Source: Bin18 sp965242795
GTDB lineage: Bacteria > Desulfobacterota > Binatia > Bin18
Length of the DNA: 64,000 bases
Direction: 5' to 3'
Assembly (NCBI GenBank): GCA_965242795.1
Contig: OZ251505.1
Span: 3,596,001 to 3,660,000 of the forward strand
Below the pieces are notes generated by a model that saw only the letters and a list, made by a program, of their open reading frames with translations, was not told the DNA's origin and made no database searches. Both the position numbers and the translations under genes were made by a program. Below, one piece after another: positions 23,550 through 32,265 of this stretch (the stretch's first letter is position 1; each line of letters begins with the position of its first letter).

Positions 23550-25289
23550 TCAGGCCGCGGTGCGCGGTGCGCTGCGGAACTGGAGTTCGTAGAGGCGGCG
23601 GTAGTGCGTGCTGTGCCGGACGAGCTCGTCGTGCGGCCCTTCTTCCAGAATGCGCCCGCGGTCCAGCACGACGATCCGGTCGGCCTGCCGGATGGTGGAC
23701 AGGCGGTGGGCGATGACCAGCACGGTGCGCCCGGCCATCAGTTGGTCGATGGCGTCCTGCACGAGGCGTTCCGACTCGTTGTCGAGCGACGAGGTCGCCT
23801 CGTCCAGAATCAGCACGGGCGCGTCCTTCAGCAGCGCGCGGGCGATCGCCAGCCGCTGGCGTTGGCCGCCGGACAGCATCTCCCCGAACTCGCCGATCTG
23901 CGTGTCGTAGCCCTGCGGCAGCGCGGCGATGAATTCGTGGGCGTGCGCGGCCCGCGCCGCAGCCGCGACCTCCGCGTCGGGCCGGTCGGGCACGCCGTAC
24001 GCGATGTTGTTGCGCACCGTATCGTTGAACAGGAACGTGGTCTGCGTCACGACCGCGATCTGTGCGCGCAGCGAGGCGAGGCGCAGGGCGCGCACGTCGT
24101 GGCCGTCCACCGTCAGGCGGCCTTCGCTGACGTCGTAGAAGCGCGGGATGAGATCGGCCAGCGTGCTCTTGCCGCCGCCGCTCGGGCCGACCAGCGCGAC
24201 CACCTCGCCGGCGCGGACGTGCAGGTGCACGTGCCGCAGCACCCACTCCTCTTGATAGCGGAACGAGACGTCGTGGAACCGGATCTCCCGCCGAAAACCG
24301 GGCAGCGCGTGCGCGCCGGGCCGCTCGGCGACCTCGCTGCGCTCGTCCAGCACCTCGAACAGGCGTTCCGCGCCGGCCAGCCCGTTCTGCACCGCGGCGT
24401 TCGTCCGCGTCAGGTGCTTGAAGGGCTGGTAGATCAGCAGCATCGCGGTCAGAAACGCGACGAACTCGCCCTGCGTCCGCTCGCCCTCGATGACGCTCAC
24501 GCCGCCGTACCAGACCACCCCGGCGATACCGCACGCAGCCAGCAGTTCGACCATGGACGGCACGAACGCCTTGAGCCGGCCGGCGCGGATGGCGTGTCGG
24601 TACAGCCGGCGGTTCTCCGCGGCGAACCGTCCGCGCTCGTAGTCCTCCATGCCGAACGCCTTGACCACGCGCGTCCCCTGGATCGTCTCCTGCAACAGCG
24701 CGGACAAATAGCCGAGCGCCCCCTGGCTGCGGCGGCTCAGGCGCCGCACCTTCTGGTAGATCCGCAGCAGCGGCAGGATGGTCGCGGGAAACGCGATGAA
24801 GGCGATGCTCGCCAGCACCCAGTCCTTCCAGAACGCCACGCCGATCAGGACGATCAGCGTGGTCGCGTCGCGCATCATCGACGCGGTCGCCTGGGTCAGG
24901 GCTTGGCGCACGAGGAGGGTATCGCTCGTGACGCGCGAGATGAGCGTGCCGGTCGGGTGGCGTCCGAAGAAGGACAGGGACAAGGATTGCAGGTGGGCGT
25001 TCAGCGTGTTGCGCAGGTCTTCGACGATGTGCTGGCCGACGTACTCCATCAGATAGAGGTGGCCGAAATTGCACAGGCTACGCAGGCCGAAGGTGACCAG
25101 AATCCAGACCGGCAGGCTGTATAGCGCGGCGCGGTCGTGCGCGGCGAAGATGTCGTCGAACACGTGTTCGACGAGAAACGGCAGCACGCCGTTGGTCGCA
25201 CTGAACAGCACCATGCACACGACCGCGGGCAGAAACGCGCGATACGCGTAGGGCCGGAGATACGTCAGCAACCGGCGGTAGGTCTGCAT
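23550..25289 (-). CDS. msbA: Lipid A export ATP-binding/permease protein MsbA-like
   Basis: Flips lipid A-core across the inner membrane using ATP. The 579-residue half-transporter has six predicted membrane helices in the first ~310 residues. The nucleotide-binding domain carries Walker A GPSGGGKST, LSGGQRQRLAIARALL (signature) and VLILDEATSSLD (Walker B), with the H-loop in VIAHRLSTI. ATG 25289 (MQTYRRLLTYLRPY) is chosen; the frame continues upstream only through dispersed repeats. First gene of the msbA-acyltransferase-waaA-lpxK run. Confidence 0.93.
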   Translation of the reverse strand: MQTYRRLLTYLRPYAYRAFLPAVVCMVLFSATNGVLPFLVEHVFDDIFAAHDRAALYSLPVWILVTFGLRSLCNFGHLYLMEYVGQHIVEDLRNTLNAHLQSLSLSFFGRHPTGTLISRVTSDTLLVRQALTQATASMMRDATTLIVLIGVAFWKDWVLASIAFIAFPATILPLLRIYQKVRRLSRRSQGALGYLSALLQETIQGTRVVKAFGMEDYERGRFAAENRRLYRHAIRAGRLKAFVPSMVELLAACGIAGVVWYGGVSVIEGERTQGEFVAFLTAMLLIYQPFKHLTRTNAAVQNGLAGAERLFEVLDERSEVAERPGAHALPGFRREIRFHDVSFRYQEEWVLRHVHLHVRAGEVVALVGPSGGGKSTLADLIPRFYDVSEGRLTVDGHDVRALRLASLRAQIAVVTQTTFLFNDTVRNNIAYGVPDRPDAEVAAAARAAHAHEFIAALPQGYDTQIGEFGEMLSGGQRQRLAIARALLKDAPVLILDEATSSLDNESERLVQDAIDQLMAGRTVLVIAHRLSTIRQADRIVVLDRGRILEEGPHDELVRHSTHYRRLYELQFRSAPRTAA

Positions 25290-25750
25290 GGGGATCGGGA
25301 ATGACGACCGGGGAAGATCGGTCAGGTATTCATCGGAGCTAGATACAAGACGATCCTGAAGCGTTCCTATCCCTAAGTTCGTTGAGCCTGTCGAAACGAA
25401 CCCCGATGTCACCTCGACCTTCGCACCTCACCCCTGGCCCCTCAACCTTTCGACACGCTCAAGGCATCGCAAACTCAGGGTCCAGCCCGTCGTTCTCGGT
25501 CCCCGAGCTCGTCGAAGAGTCGAAACGGGCGCCGGATCGTCTCGAAGAAAATGGGAATCATATACAAGACGATCCCGAAGACCGTTTTTCCTCGTCATAC
25601 CCCCGTTCAAGCCGGGGGCAGGCTCTGCGGAAGCAGGTCTCCGTCCCCTGGATTCCCGCTTTCGCGGGAATGACGACCGGGTGGGATCTTCAAGTATGTA
25701 ATTTCCAAAAAAATCTCCTTGAACGAGGGCCGCCGCCCATCCCGCGGCCC
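25290..25750. repeat. Repeat-filled gap upstream of msbA
   Basis: No gene is present. The gap contains a diverged element end (CTAGATACAAGACGATCC at about 25340), a copy of the AAGTTCGTTGAGCCTGTCGA… repeat at 25374-25410, CTCAACCTTTCGACACGCTC remnants, and a complete miniature inverted-repeat element at 25553-25706. The lpxB stop follows at 25751. Confidence 0.8.
25553..25706. mobile_element. Miniature inverted-repeat element (MITE), 154 bp
   Basis: Terminal inverted repeats of about 23 bp: the left end begins GGGAATCATATACAAGACGA (25553) and the right end, inverted, begins GGAAATTACATACTTGAAGA (25706). Inside lie the palindromes CCCCCGTTCAAGCCGGGGG and GGATTCCCGCTTTCGCGGGA. The copy at 56546-56699 has the same length and the same interior in the opposite orientation, which shows these elements move or are copied as units. 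Confidence 0.8.
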
Positions 25751-26905
25751 TCACCCGTCGGACAGCAAGTCGAGAATCATCCGGGCCGTCCGCGCCGCGG
25801 CCCCGGGGGCGCCGAGCTTGCCGCGCACCTCGCGCAAGCCGCGTTGCGCCACGCTATATGCCCGCGCGTCGGTAAGCAACTGTCGCGCCTCCGCGGCGAT
25901 CCGCGCCGGGGTTGCGTCCCCCTGGACCAGTTCCGGCACCACCTGCCGCCCGGCGATCAGGTTCGGCATGCCGATGAACGGCACGCGTACGAACAGCCGC
26001 GCCAGCGCGTACGTCAGCGGCGCCAGGCGGTACACGATCACCATCGGCCGCTCCAACAGCGCCGTCTCCAGCGTGGCCGTCCCGGACGCCACGATGGCCA
26101 GATCCGCGGCGTCCACCACGTCGTAGGTGTCGTTCGCGACGACACGGATCGGGACCGACGCGTCCGCGACCTGCGCCCGCAGCTCGGCCGCGTCCAGGGT
26201 GGGCGCCGCGGCCAGCACGAATTGGTACGCGTCCCCCAACTGCGCCGCGGCCTGCAGCATCGGCCCGAGCAGCGCGCGGACTTCCTGGGTCCGGCTGCCG
26301 GGCAGCAGGGCGACCGTCCGGCGGTCCGCGGCGAGTCCGTAGCGGCGCCGGGTCTCGTCCCGCGGCCGGCCGGGCCGCACGCGGTCCACCAGCGGATGGC
26401 CGACGAACTCGGCCGCGCAGCCGTGCGCCGCATAGAAGTCCGGCTCGAACGGAAACACCGCGGCGAGCCGGTCCACCCGCCGGGCGATGGTATGCACGCG
26501 CCGCCGCCGCCACGCCCAGACCTGCGGACTGACGAAATAGAAGACCGGCACGCGCGCCCGTTTGGCGACCTTGGTGAGCCGCAGGTTGAACTCCGGGAAG
26601 TCGATCAGCACGACCAGGTCCGGCGGGTCGCGGCGCAGCAGGCGGGCTAGGCGCCGATAGGTCCGCACGATGGCGCCGAGCTTGTCCACGGCCTCGAACA
26701 GGGCCATGCCGGCGATCCGCTCGGTCTCGACCAGAATGCGCATACCGGCCGCGCGCAACGCCGGGCCGCCGACGCCGAAGACGTCGAGCCGCGGGTCCGA
26801 GGCCGCGAGCGCGCGGACGAGGTCGGCGCCGTGCGCGTCGCCCGAGGCTTCCCCGGCCACGAGCAGGATGCGGCGCGGCGGGGCGTCGGCAGGCTGTTCC
26901 GGCAT
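25751..26905 (-). CDS. lpxB: Lipid-A-disaccharide synthase
   Basis: Condenses UDP-diacylglucosamine with lipid X to make the lipid A disaccharide. The 384-residue protein has RILLVAGEASGDAHGADLVRAL, FGVGGPALRAAGM, LVVLIDFPEFNLRLTKVAKRA and FYFVSPQVWAWRRRRV, all LpxB signatures, and HPLVDRV in the second domain. ATG 26905 is preferred over the TTG at 26911. It follows the Gfo/Idh-type oxidoreductase by 21 bases, a pairing seen in several lpx operons. Confidence 0.95.
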   Translation of the reverse strand: MPEQPADAPPRRILLVAGEASGDAHGADLVRALAASDPRLDVFGVGGPALRAAGMRILVETERIAGMALFEAVDKLGAIVRTYRRLARLLRRDPPDLVVLIDFPEFNLRLTKVAKRARVPVFYFVSPQVWAWRRRRVHTIARRVDRLAAVFPFEPDFYAAHGCAAEFVGHPLVDRVRPGRPRDETRRRYGLAADRRTVALLPGSRTQEVRALLGPMLQAAAQLGDAYQFVLAAAPTLDAAELRAQVADASVPIRVVANDTYDVVDAADLAIVASGTATLETALLERPMVIVYRLAPLTYALARLFVRVPFIGMPNLIAGRQVVPELVQGDATPARIAAEARQLLTDARAYSVAQRGLREVRGKLGAPGAAARTARMILDLLSDG

Positions 26906-26926
26906 GGGCAAGCGGAGAGGGCGGGG

Positions 26927-27892
26927 TTACGCCGCTTCCAGGCAGGCGACGATGCGTTCGGCCTCTTCCAGGGCTTGCAGGCCGTCGCTGCCGCTGACGA
27001 GCGGCGCGCTCCGGTCGCGCACCGCGCGCACGAACGCCCGAATCTCTTCTTCCAGAGCGTCCTCGCCGCCGACGTCCCGCTCTTCGACGGTAATCCGGGG
27101 TAACGCCGCGCCGTCCGCGGCCGGCTCGCGGCGGCAGATCCGAATCTTCTGCGCGCCGTAGTCCACCACCAGATAGGTGTCGGGCTGAAAGACGCGCATC
27201 TTCCGTTCGCGCTTGAGTGCGACCCGGCTGGCGGTGACGTTCGCCACGCAGCCGGACGCGAAACGCAGGCGGACGTTGGCGATGTCCGGCTCGTCGGTCA
27301 GCACCGGCACGCCGAACGCCTCGCGCGAGACGACCGGGCTGCGGACCAGGCTCAGAATGACGTCCAGGTCGTGGATCATCAGGTCGCGGACCACGTCGAC
27401 GTCGGTCCCGCGTTCGATGAACGGGGCGACCCGCTGGCACTCGATGAAGCGCGGCGCGGTCAGGATGCCGGCGAGCGAGCGCAGCGCGGGATTGAAGCGC
27501 TCCAGGTGGCCGACCTGCAGGATGCAGCCGTGCGCGCCGGCCACTTCGACCAGCCGCCGGCCCGCGGCGCCGGTCGCCGCCAGCGGCTTCTCGACCAGCA
27601 CGTCGATCCCGCGGCGGAGAAAATCCTCGGCGACCGTCCGGTGCCACTGCGTGGGCACGGCGACGCTGACGCAGTCCACGCCGTCGAAGAGGGCGCGATG
27701 ATCGGTCTGCGCGTCGGTCCCGCATTCCTGCGCGACTTCGCGGGCGCGCGCCGCGTCCGTATCCGCGACGCCGACGAGGCGCACGCCGTCCAGCCCTGCG
27801 TATTTCCGGGCGTGGAAGCGGCCCAGGTAGCCGACGCCGACCACCCCGACCCGCAGTGGGGCAGCATCCGCGGGGGGAGATTGCTCGGACAT
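26927..27892 (-). CDS. Gfo/Idh/MocA-family oxidoreductase
   Basis: A 321-residue NAD(P)-dependent sugar oxidoreductase. LRVGVVGVGYLGRFHARKYAGL is the Rossmann nucleotide site, VLVEKPLAAT is the conserved EKP motif, and LMIHDLDVILSLV supplies the catalytic His region. Proteins of this type, next to lpxB, are known in lpx clusters; a role in UDP-sugar modification for lipid A is likely but not shown by the sequence alone. First gene of a two-gene unit with lpxB. Confidence 0.86.
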   Translation of the reverse strand: MSEQSPPADAAPLRVGVVGVGYLGRFHARKYAGLDGVRLVGVADTDAARAREVAQECGTDAQTDHRALFDGVDCVSVAVPTQWHRTVAEDFLRRGIDVLVEKPLAATGAAGRRLVEVAGAHGCILQVGHLERFNPALRSLAGILTAPRFIECQRVAPFIERGTDVDVVRDLMIHDLDVILSLVRSPVVSREAFGVPVLTDEPDIANVRLRFASGCVANVTASRVALKRERKMRVFQPDTYLVVDYGAQKIRICRREPAADGAALPRITVEERDVGGEDALEEEIRAFVRAVRDRSAPLVSGSDGLQALEEAERIVACLEAA

Positions 27893-27943
27893 GATCGATG
27901 CTACGCACGCGGGTTCGCGCCGCGGGCGGAGTCGGGACGGAGG

Positions 27944-28564
27944 CTAGGCAGGCCCGCGGCCGGTCCGTTCGTCGGGTTGTCGGGGAGCCGCGCGCGGTCG
28001 TGCCGGCGGCGCGGTTCCCTCCCCCTGCAGATCGGGCGAACGGGCCGCCGCCTCCGCGGCGGCCGCGGGTTTCATCAGGTCGAAGTAGATCTGCGGAAAG
28101 GCGTTCGGCTTGTCGGTGGGGACCGGCTCCCAGTCGCCCCGCCGCACGTAGGTCGCGCCATCGACGAACTGCCACGCGCCGGCCTGCCATTCGTACGTCG
28201 CACGGCAGGGGACCAGCCGCGCCACCATGTTCTTGATCGGTGCGGCTTCCGCCTCCTCCTTGGTGTCGAAGAAGTCACTCTGGGTGACTTTGCACATGAA
28301 GGTCACCACGCCGAGCGTTCGTTGCGGGTCGCGCGTATCCACGATGTAGGTCATGTGTTCCAAGCCGAGTGTGAGTTTGGCCCATTGCTGGAACACGTCG
28401 TCGAGAAAGACGGGGTCGGTCTCCTCGATGACGGTCTGGACGTCGGCCACGAAGTCTTCGAGCGATTGTTTCAACGCGTCGTCCGCGCATACGCGGGTGG
28501 CGGACAGGACGAGGGAAAAGATCGGCAAGAGACGGCAGAGGCTGGCGATCCAGGTCGGTTTCAT
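27944..28564 (-). CDS. Secreted protein of unknown function
   Basis: Not recognised. The 206-residue protein from ATG 28564 begins with a Sec signal peptide (KPTWIASLCRLLPIFSLVLS, cleavage probably near CADDA). The mature part is mixed alpha/beta with VVTFMCKVTQSDFFDTKEEAEAAPI and RLVPCRATYEWQ, and has two cysteines. It ends in an Ala/Pro/Arg-rich, disordered tail. It should be periplasmic or surface-located. It is 51 bases upstream of the Gfo/Idh gene and may or may not share its transcript. Confidence 0.6.
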   Translation of the reverse strand: MKPTWIASLCRLLPIFSLVLSATRVCADDALKQSLEDFVADVQTVIEETDPVFLDDVFQQWAKLTLGLEHMTYIVDTRDPQRTLGVVTFMCKVTQSDFFDTKEEAEAAPIKNMVARLVPCRATYEWQAGAWQFVDGATYVRRGDWEPVPTDKPNAFPQIYFDLMKPAAAAEAAARSPDLQGEGTAPPARPRAAPRQPDERTGRGPA

Positions 28565-29120
28565 CGGCGGTTCCCGTCGTTCGCGTCTCTGGGTGCGGGT
28601 ATCACTAAACGGACGGGCGGGCAACGTGAAACGCCGCTTGGGCAGCGCCTCGGTTCGAAATCGTCGCCGCGCGATTCTTCTCCCCTCTCCCCTGGCTGGC
28701 GAGGGCCTGCCCGGACGCGGTCCGGGGGAGAGGGTGCTCCCGGCGCGCGCTTGACTTCGCCCGCGTCCTGTGACACAAGGCGGCCTTCCGAACCAGATTG
28801 CGCGGGAATCCCATGCACGCCATGACGCCCGAACCGGCCCCGACCGCCCTCCGAGAAAAGCCGAACGTCATGCTCACATCAGTCCAGCCCCCCCCCCGCG
28901 GAATCTAGCCGCCCTTCATATAGCCCTCATCTCTGGGGGCGCCTGCGTCCGTACGGCGGGAGGAACGGGCCGACCCGATTCCATCTGCCCGTGCGTGCAT
29001 GGCCGCGGCCATGCACGCAAAGGCCGAATGCGTGGGGACGCCGCCCCATGCTGCGGCAACACTCGGGCACGGCTCGGGTGCGCCCTGGACCGGTGACTTC
29101 ACATTAAGGAGAGGAAGCGC
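28565..29120. other. Intergenic region with a 26-bp perfect palindrome
   Basis: No gene is supported. It contains a CCCCTCTCCCCTGG / CCGGGGGAGAGGG dyad near 28681-28733, a run of C at about 28890-28900, and a 26-bp perfect palindrome at 28993-29018 whose centre is GGCCGCGGCC flanked by GCGTGCAT and ATGCACGC. AAGGAGAGGAAG at about 29106-29117 is the ribosome binding site of the next gene. Confidence 0.55.
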
Positions 29121-29453
29121 ATGGTCATCATCTACAGAGGATGGGGAAAGCTCGTGCCGGTCATCGTCATCGCCACGGCCTTCATCTCGTACGAGATAGG
29201 ATCCTCGCTCGGAGACGAACCCGCAAACCTCTGGTGCGTCGGTCTCGGTCTGGTCCTCTCTGCGGCCACCCTCTTCGTGCTCGGGAGGAAGTTGAACGGC
29301 GTGCCGGACAGAACTCTCGTGGACCCGGAGACGGGCGAAGAAGTCGTTGAGGAACGAGAGGGCATCCATACGTTCTTTTTCATTCCAATGCAGCATTGGG
29401 CGTGGCCGGTGTTGGGGGGCGGTCTCTTATTCCTGTGGGAAAGTTTGTCATAG
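29121..29453 (+). CDS. Small membrane protein of unknown function
   Basis: Not recognised. 110 residues with three hydrophobic segments (about 10-27, 38-55 and 93-108). A soluble acidic stretch between the second and third contains PDRTLVDPETGEEVVEERE. The ribosome binding site GGAGAGGAAG is well placed before ATG 29121. It opens a rightward run of small exported or membrane proteins that ends in the DGR-type gene. Confidence 0.65.
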   Translation: MVIIYRGWGKLVPVIVIATAFISYEIGSSLGDEPANLWCVGLGLVLSAATLFVLGRKLNGVPDRTLVDPETGEEVVEEREGIHTFFFIPMQHWAWPVLGGGLLFLWESLS

Positions 29454-29553
29454 CGGCGTCCGTCGCCGGAGGCAGGGGAGCCGGAAGGGGCCGGCAACAC
29501 GGAATACCAACAGCGAACCGTTGGGCGGTCGTGCCCATCCGAAGGAGGACACC

Positions 29554-29961
29554 ATGCAGCAGTATCGTATTACCGTCGCCGGGACCTTGGCCGCCGCCTG
29601 TTTGGCGCTTGGGGGAAGCAGTTCCGCCTTCGCAGAAGAGGAACGGTACGACACCCGGTGGGCCACGGGCCCCACGCGCAACGCCGCCTGCAGCAACGTC
29701 GAGCGCGCGCTGCTGGACAGCGTATATTACCACAAGATTACCAAAAAAGACGGCTGCAAATGCACCGCCGAGCGGACCACGCGCGGGGTGTTCGTCGATG
29801 AGGAATGGACCTGCGAGATCAAGTTTCACTACCGCGTAGGGCCCTCGAAAGCCGAACTGGAAGAACGGCGTCGGTTCGATGAGAGAATGAAAGAAATCGG
29901 CCGCGAGACGAGGCGGCTTGAGCAAAAGGCGTACGACACGCTCTATGGAACCGATCGCTAG
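29554..29961 (+). CDS. Small secreted cysteine-containing protein (paralogue A)
   Basis: Unknown family. 135 residues with a clear Sec signal (ITVAGTLAAACLALGGSSSAFA, cleavage after AFA). The mature part has GPTRNAACSNVERALLD, then GCKCTAERTTRG and VDEEWTCEIKF, and a charged helical C-terminus. The Cys pattern and the V-x-E-x-W-x-C end resemble the next gene (30022-30330), so the two look like distant paralogues. GAAGGAGGA lies 5 bases upstream of ATG 29554. Confidence 0.7.
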   Translation: MQQYRITVAGTLAAACLALGGSSSAFAEEERYDTRWATGPTRNAACSNVERALLDSVYYHKITKKDGCKCTAERTTRGVFVDEEWTCEIKFHYRVGPSKAELEERRRFDERMKEIGRETRRLEQKAYDTLYGTDR

Positions 29962-30021
29962 GGCAGATGGAACGGCTTCGGCGTGAGGCACCTGAACTCC
30001 TCTACCGATAGGGAGGGCGGC

Positions 30022-30330
30022 ATGAAGACCCGACAACGAAGACGGAAGGCGGACTGTGCGACGCGTGGCGTCATGCTGCTGGCCGCGGGACTGCTCCTGC
30101 TGGTCGCGGACTACGCGGTGGCCGAGCGCATCGACATGGCACGCGTCGGCCACACCAAGGCCGAGGCGTGCGAGGGGGTGCGGCGGGACGCGCACGTGAT
30201 GATGGGCGGGCCGCGGCAGGGCGGGCGGCTGCCGAGCTACTGCGGGGACTGCGTGCGGGAGGTGGTCATGGAGCAGGGCAAACCCGTGGAGCGGTGGGTG
30301 TGCCGCGTGACGGTGGAGATCTTCAATTGA
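30022..30330 (+). CDS. Small secreted cysteine-containing protein (paralogue B)
   Basis: Unknown family. 102 residues with a signal peptide (ATRGVMLLAAGLLLLVADYA, cleavage near AVA). The mature part has GHTKAEACEGVRRDAHV, then YCGDCVREVV and VERWVCRVTVEIFN. The spacing of Cys and Trp follows paralogue A. A fragment matching the last ~32 bases of this gene recurs at 32216-32247 in front of the DGR-type gene. The start is ATG 30022 with GGGAGGGCGG upstream. Confidence 0.68.
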   Translation: MKTRQRRRKADCATRGVMLLAAGLLLLVADYAVAERIDMARVGHTKAEACEGVRRDAHVMMGGPRQGGRLPSYCGDCVREVVMEQGKPVERWVCRVTVEIFN

Positions 30331-30445
30331 GGACGGGGGAGACGGTTCCATGCCGAATCGGGCGGTGGACGGTGCGCCGGCGCTGGTCTCGGCGACCCCG
30401 TGCAAGGACGGTCAAAGAAGAAGATAACCTCGAATAGGAGGAACC

Positions 30446-30961
30446 ATGCGTCTCGACAGACCGGCAACCGAGAACGCCCAGCAGCACGCAACCAAGTTGA
30501 CGAAACGGCATCTGGTGAAGCTACTCTGGGTTTTGATCGTTCCCTTTTTATCCCCCTCGGCGCTCGCTGCGGAACCATCGTTGGCAGAGACCATTCAATA
30601 CATAGAGGCAAAAATAAGCACCGTCAGTGGTTATCAAAAATATTTCAGATTGAATGGGGGAATTGTCACTTATATTCATACTTATGATCATAACGGTTCC
30701 GCCGTAACATACACGTTTCAATCAGGCGCTTTGTCAACTACGGTGGACGTGAAGAGTGACGCAGTTACGGTATCTTGCACTCGCGGGATGTGTGTATCAT
30801 GTAGGAATGTTTACCGAGATTTGGGTGGTGAAATTGATGACACGACAACGAGAACTATAGGGGAAATAGATATTCCTGTAAATCACAAAGATATTGAAAG
30901 GGTACAAAAAGCCCTGATTCACGCCATCAAACTTTCCGGGGGGAAGGACGAGTTGTTTTAG
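30446..30961 (+). CDS. Exported protein of unknown function, low-GC
   Basis: Not recognised. 171 residues; an N-terminal basic stretch then VKLLWVLIVPFLSPSALAA forms a signal peptide or anchor. The mature part is rich in Thr, Ser and Tyr (YIHTYDHNGSAVTYTF) with CTRGMCVSCRN in the middle. Base composition from 30590 to 30960 is clearly more AT-rich than the flanks, which suggests recent transfer. AATAGGAGGAACC gives a strong ribosome binding site before ATG 30446. Confidence 0.65.
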   Translation: MRLDRPATENAQQHATKLTKRHLVKLLWVLIVPFLSPSALAAEPSLAETIQYIEAKISTVSGYQKYFRLNGGIVTYIHTYDHNGSAVTYTFQSGALSTTVDVKSDAVTVSCTRGMCVSCRNVYRDLGGEIDDTTTRTIGEIDIPVNHKDIERVQKALIHAIKLSGGKDELF

Positions 30962-31012
30962 GGAGCGGGGCAATCAAGGGTGAAAACGCCGAGTCATGGA
31001 GAGGAAGCAGTC

Positions 31013-32215
31013 ATGGGGATTTGGAACAAGGTCGGTGCCCGGCTGATTTTCGTGCTCAAGCTACTCCTCTACCCTATTCACTTCTTGTTGCGTGTTCTGG
31101 CGCGGAGCCTGCTCATCGTCCTGACTACGGGATTCGTTCCTCTTCTCCTGTTTGTGGTTGCTTATATCTGGGTCTGTGCGTGGAAGTGGTTGCAAAGTGG
31201 GGATTGGGAAACTGTCGTCGGGGTTGCAGAAACCATCAGTCTGATCACGTTGCTGAGCGGGATGGGGTTATTGGCCAACTTTCTGAAACAGAAATGGGAG
31301 ACCATCAAGAAATCCTTGCGGGACATCTTCGGCATAGCCAGATCGGTGATCGTGGATGGAGAATGGATTCCAGGATTGGACGTCGGAGAAAGCCTGACGC
31401 GCACCCGGGACGAAAATCTCTCCCTCATCCGGCCGTCTGTCAAAGACATGTCCGTTGCTTCGTGGCAGTTCTTAAAGGCATCCTCTCTACTCTTGACCGT
31501 GAGTATGTTCGCCTATCTTCCAATAAAAGATTTCAAGGATTGGCAAGAAAGAATCGAAGGAAAGGTCGAGCAACCGTCCCCCATCATCGTCACGGACTCT
31601 GCCGAAAACGTCCAATACTTCTTCGAGAAGGACAAGACGTTCGTGTTGGCGCACGTCGAAGACGCCGACCTCGAGAGCCGGGAAGGTATCTGTCTCGACG
31701 ACGGACAGCAACGATGGTTGGCTGAATTCAAGAAGGCCATCGAGCACTGCGCCGATTCGGGACCGCGACCGGAGTTGGAGATTCGCGCGTTCTCCAGCAC
31801 GGCGCCCATGGCGCTCGGCGGCCGAGTCACTCCCCGCGGGTCCGCGTTGGTGAACTGCGAGGTCGCCAACCAACGCGCCGAGGCGGTCGTCGAGTTCCTG
31901 CTCGGAAGACCAAGAGAGCGCTGGGCCTGCGGGAGCGACGGGGGGATCGAAGTCGGCAGTTTCGAGAACGGCGGCGGGCAGTTGTGTCGACGGTTGGACA
32001 GCGCCGGCAAGGACGAAGAATTCACCTACGGTGCAACAGATGGATTGAAATTCGATCTCTCGTACAAACCGTGGAAAACCCATGAAGCGATGACGGCCGA
32101 GAAGCCGGCGGACAACGGCGTCCTGCACGGCCCGCGGCGATACGATGCGGAATTCCTGAACCGCGCCGTGTACGTCACCCTGAAGAACGACGTCTGCAAG
32201 AAGACGGAAAATTGA
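31013..32215 (+). CDS. Membrane-anchored protein with OmpA-like peptidoglycan-binding-type C-terminal region
   Basis: 400 residues from ATG 31013 (GAGAGGAAG upstream; GTG 30980 is an in-frame alternative). Hydrophobic segments lie at about 9-25, 29-50, 64-82 and 148-165. The periplasmic or extracytoplasmic part has LEIRAFSSTAPM, then NCEVANQRAEAVVEFLLG, which resembles the beta-alpha of OmpA/MotB C-terminal domains with the NxxLxxxRA pattern. The match is partial and the function is not known. It has a conserved-looking Cys pair (ERWACG, QLCRRLD). Confidence 0.6.
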   Translation: MGIWNKVGARLIFVLKLLLYPIHFLLRVLARSLLIVLTTGFVPLLLFVVAYIWVCAWKWLQSGDWETVVGVAETISLITLLSGMGLLANFLKQKWETIKKSLRDIFGIARSVIVDGEWIPGLDVGESLTRTRDENLSLIRPSVKDMSVASWQFLKASSLLLTVSMFAYLPIKDFKDWQERIEGKVEQPSPIIVTDSAENVQYFFEKDKTFVLAHVEDADLESREGICLDDGQQRWLAEFKKAIEHCADSGPRPELEIRAFSSTAPMALGGRVTPRGSALVNCEVANQRAEAVVEFLLGRPRERWACGSDGGIEVGSFENGGGQLCRRLDSAGKDEEFTYGATDGLKFDLSYKPWKTHEAMTAEKPADNGVLHGPRRYDAEFLNRAVYVTLKNDVCKKTEN

Positions 32216-32247
32216 CGGTGGGTGCCGGGTGACGGTGGAGATCTTCG
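32216..32247 (+). repeat. Duplicated 3' end of paralogue B
   Basis: CGGTGGGTGCCGGGTGACGG and the following bases to 32247 match 30292-30324, the codons for the last residues (…CRVTVEIF) of the gene at 30022-30330, apart from a two-base deletion and one substitution. This shows that a third copy of that small gene once preceded the SUMF1-type gene, or that a duplication of the cassette occurred. Confidence 0.75.
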
Positions 32248-32265
32248 AAGAGGAAGGAGCCGGAG

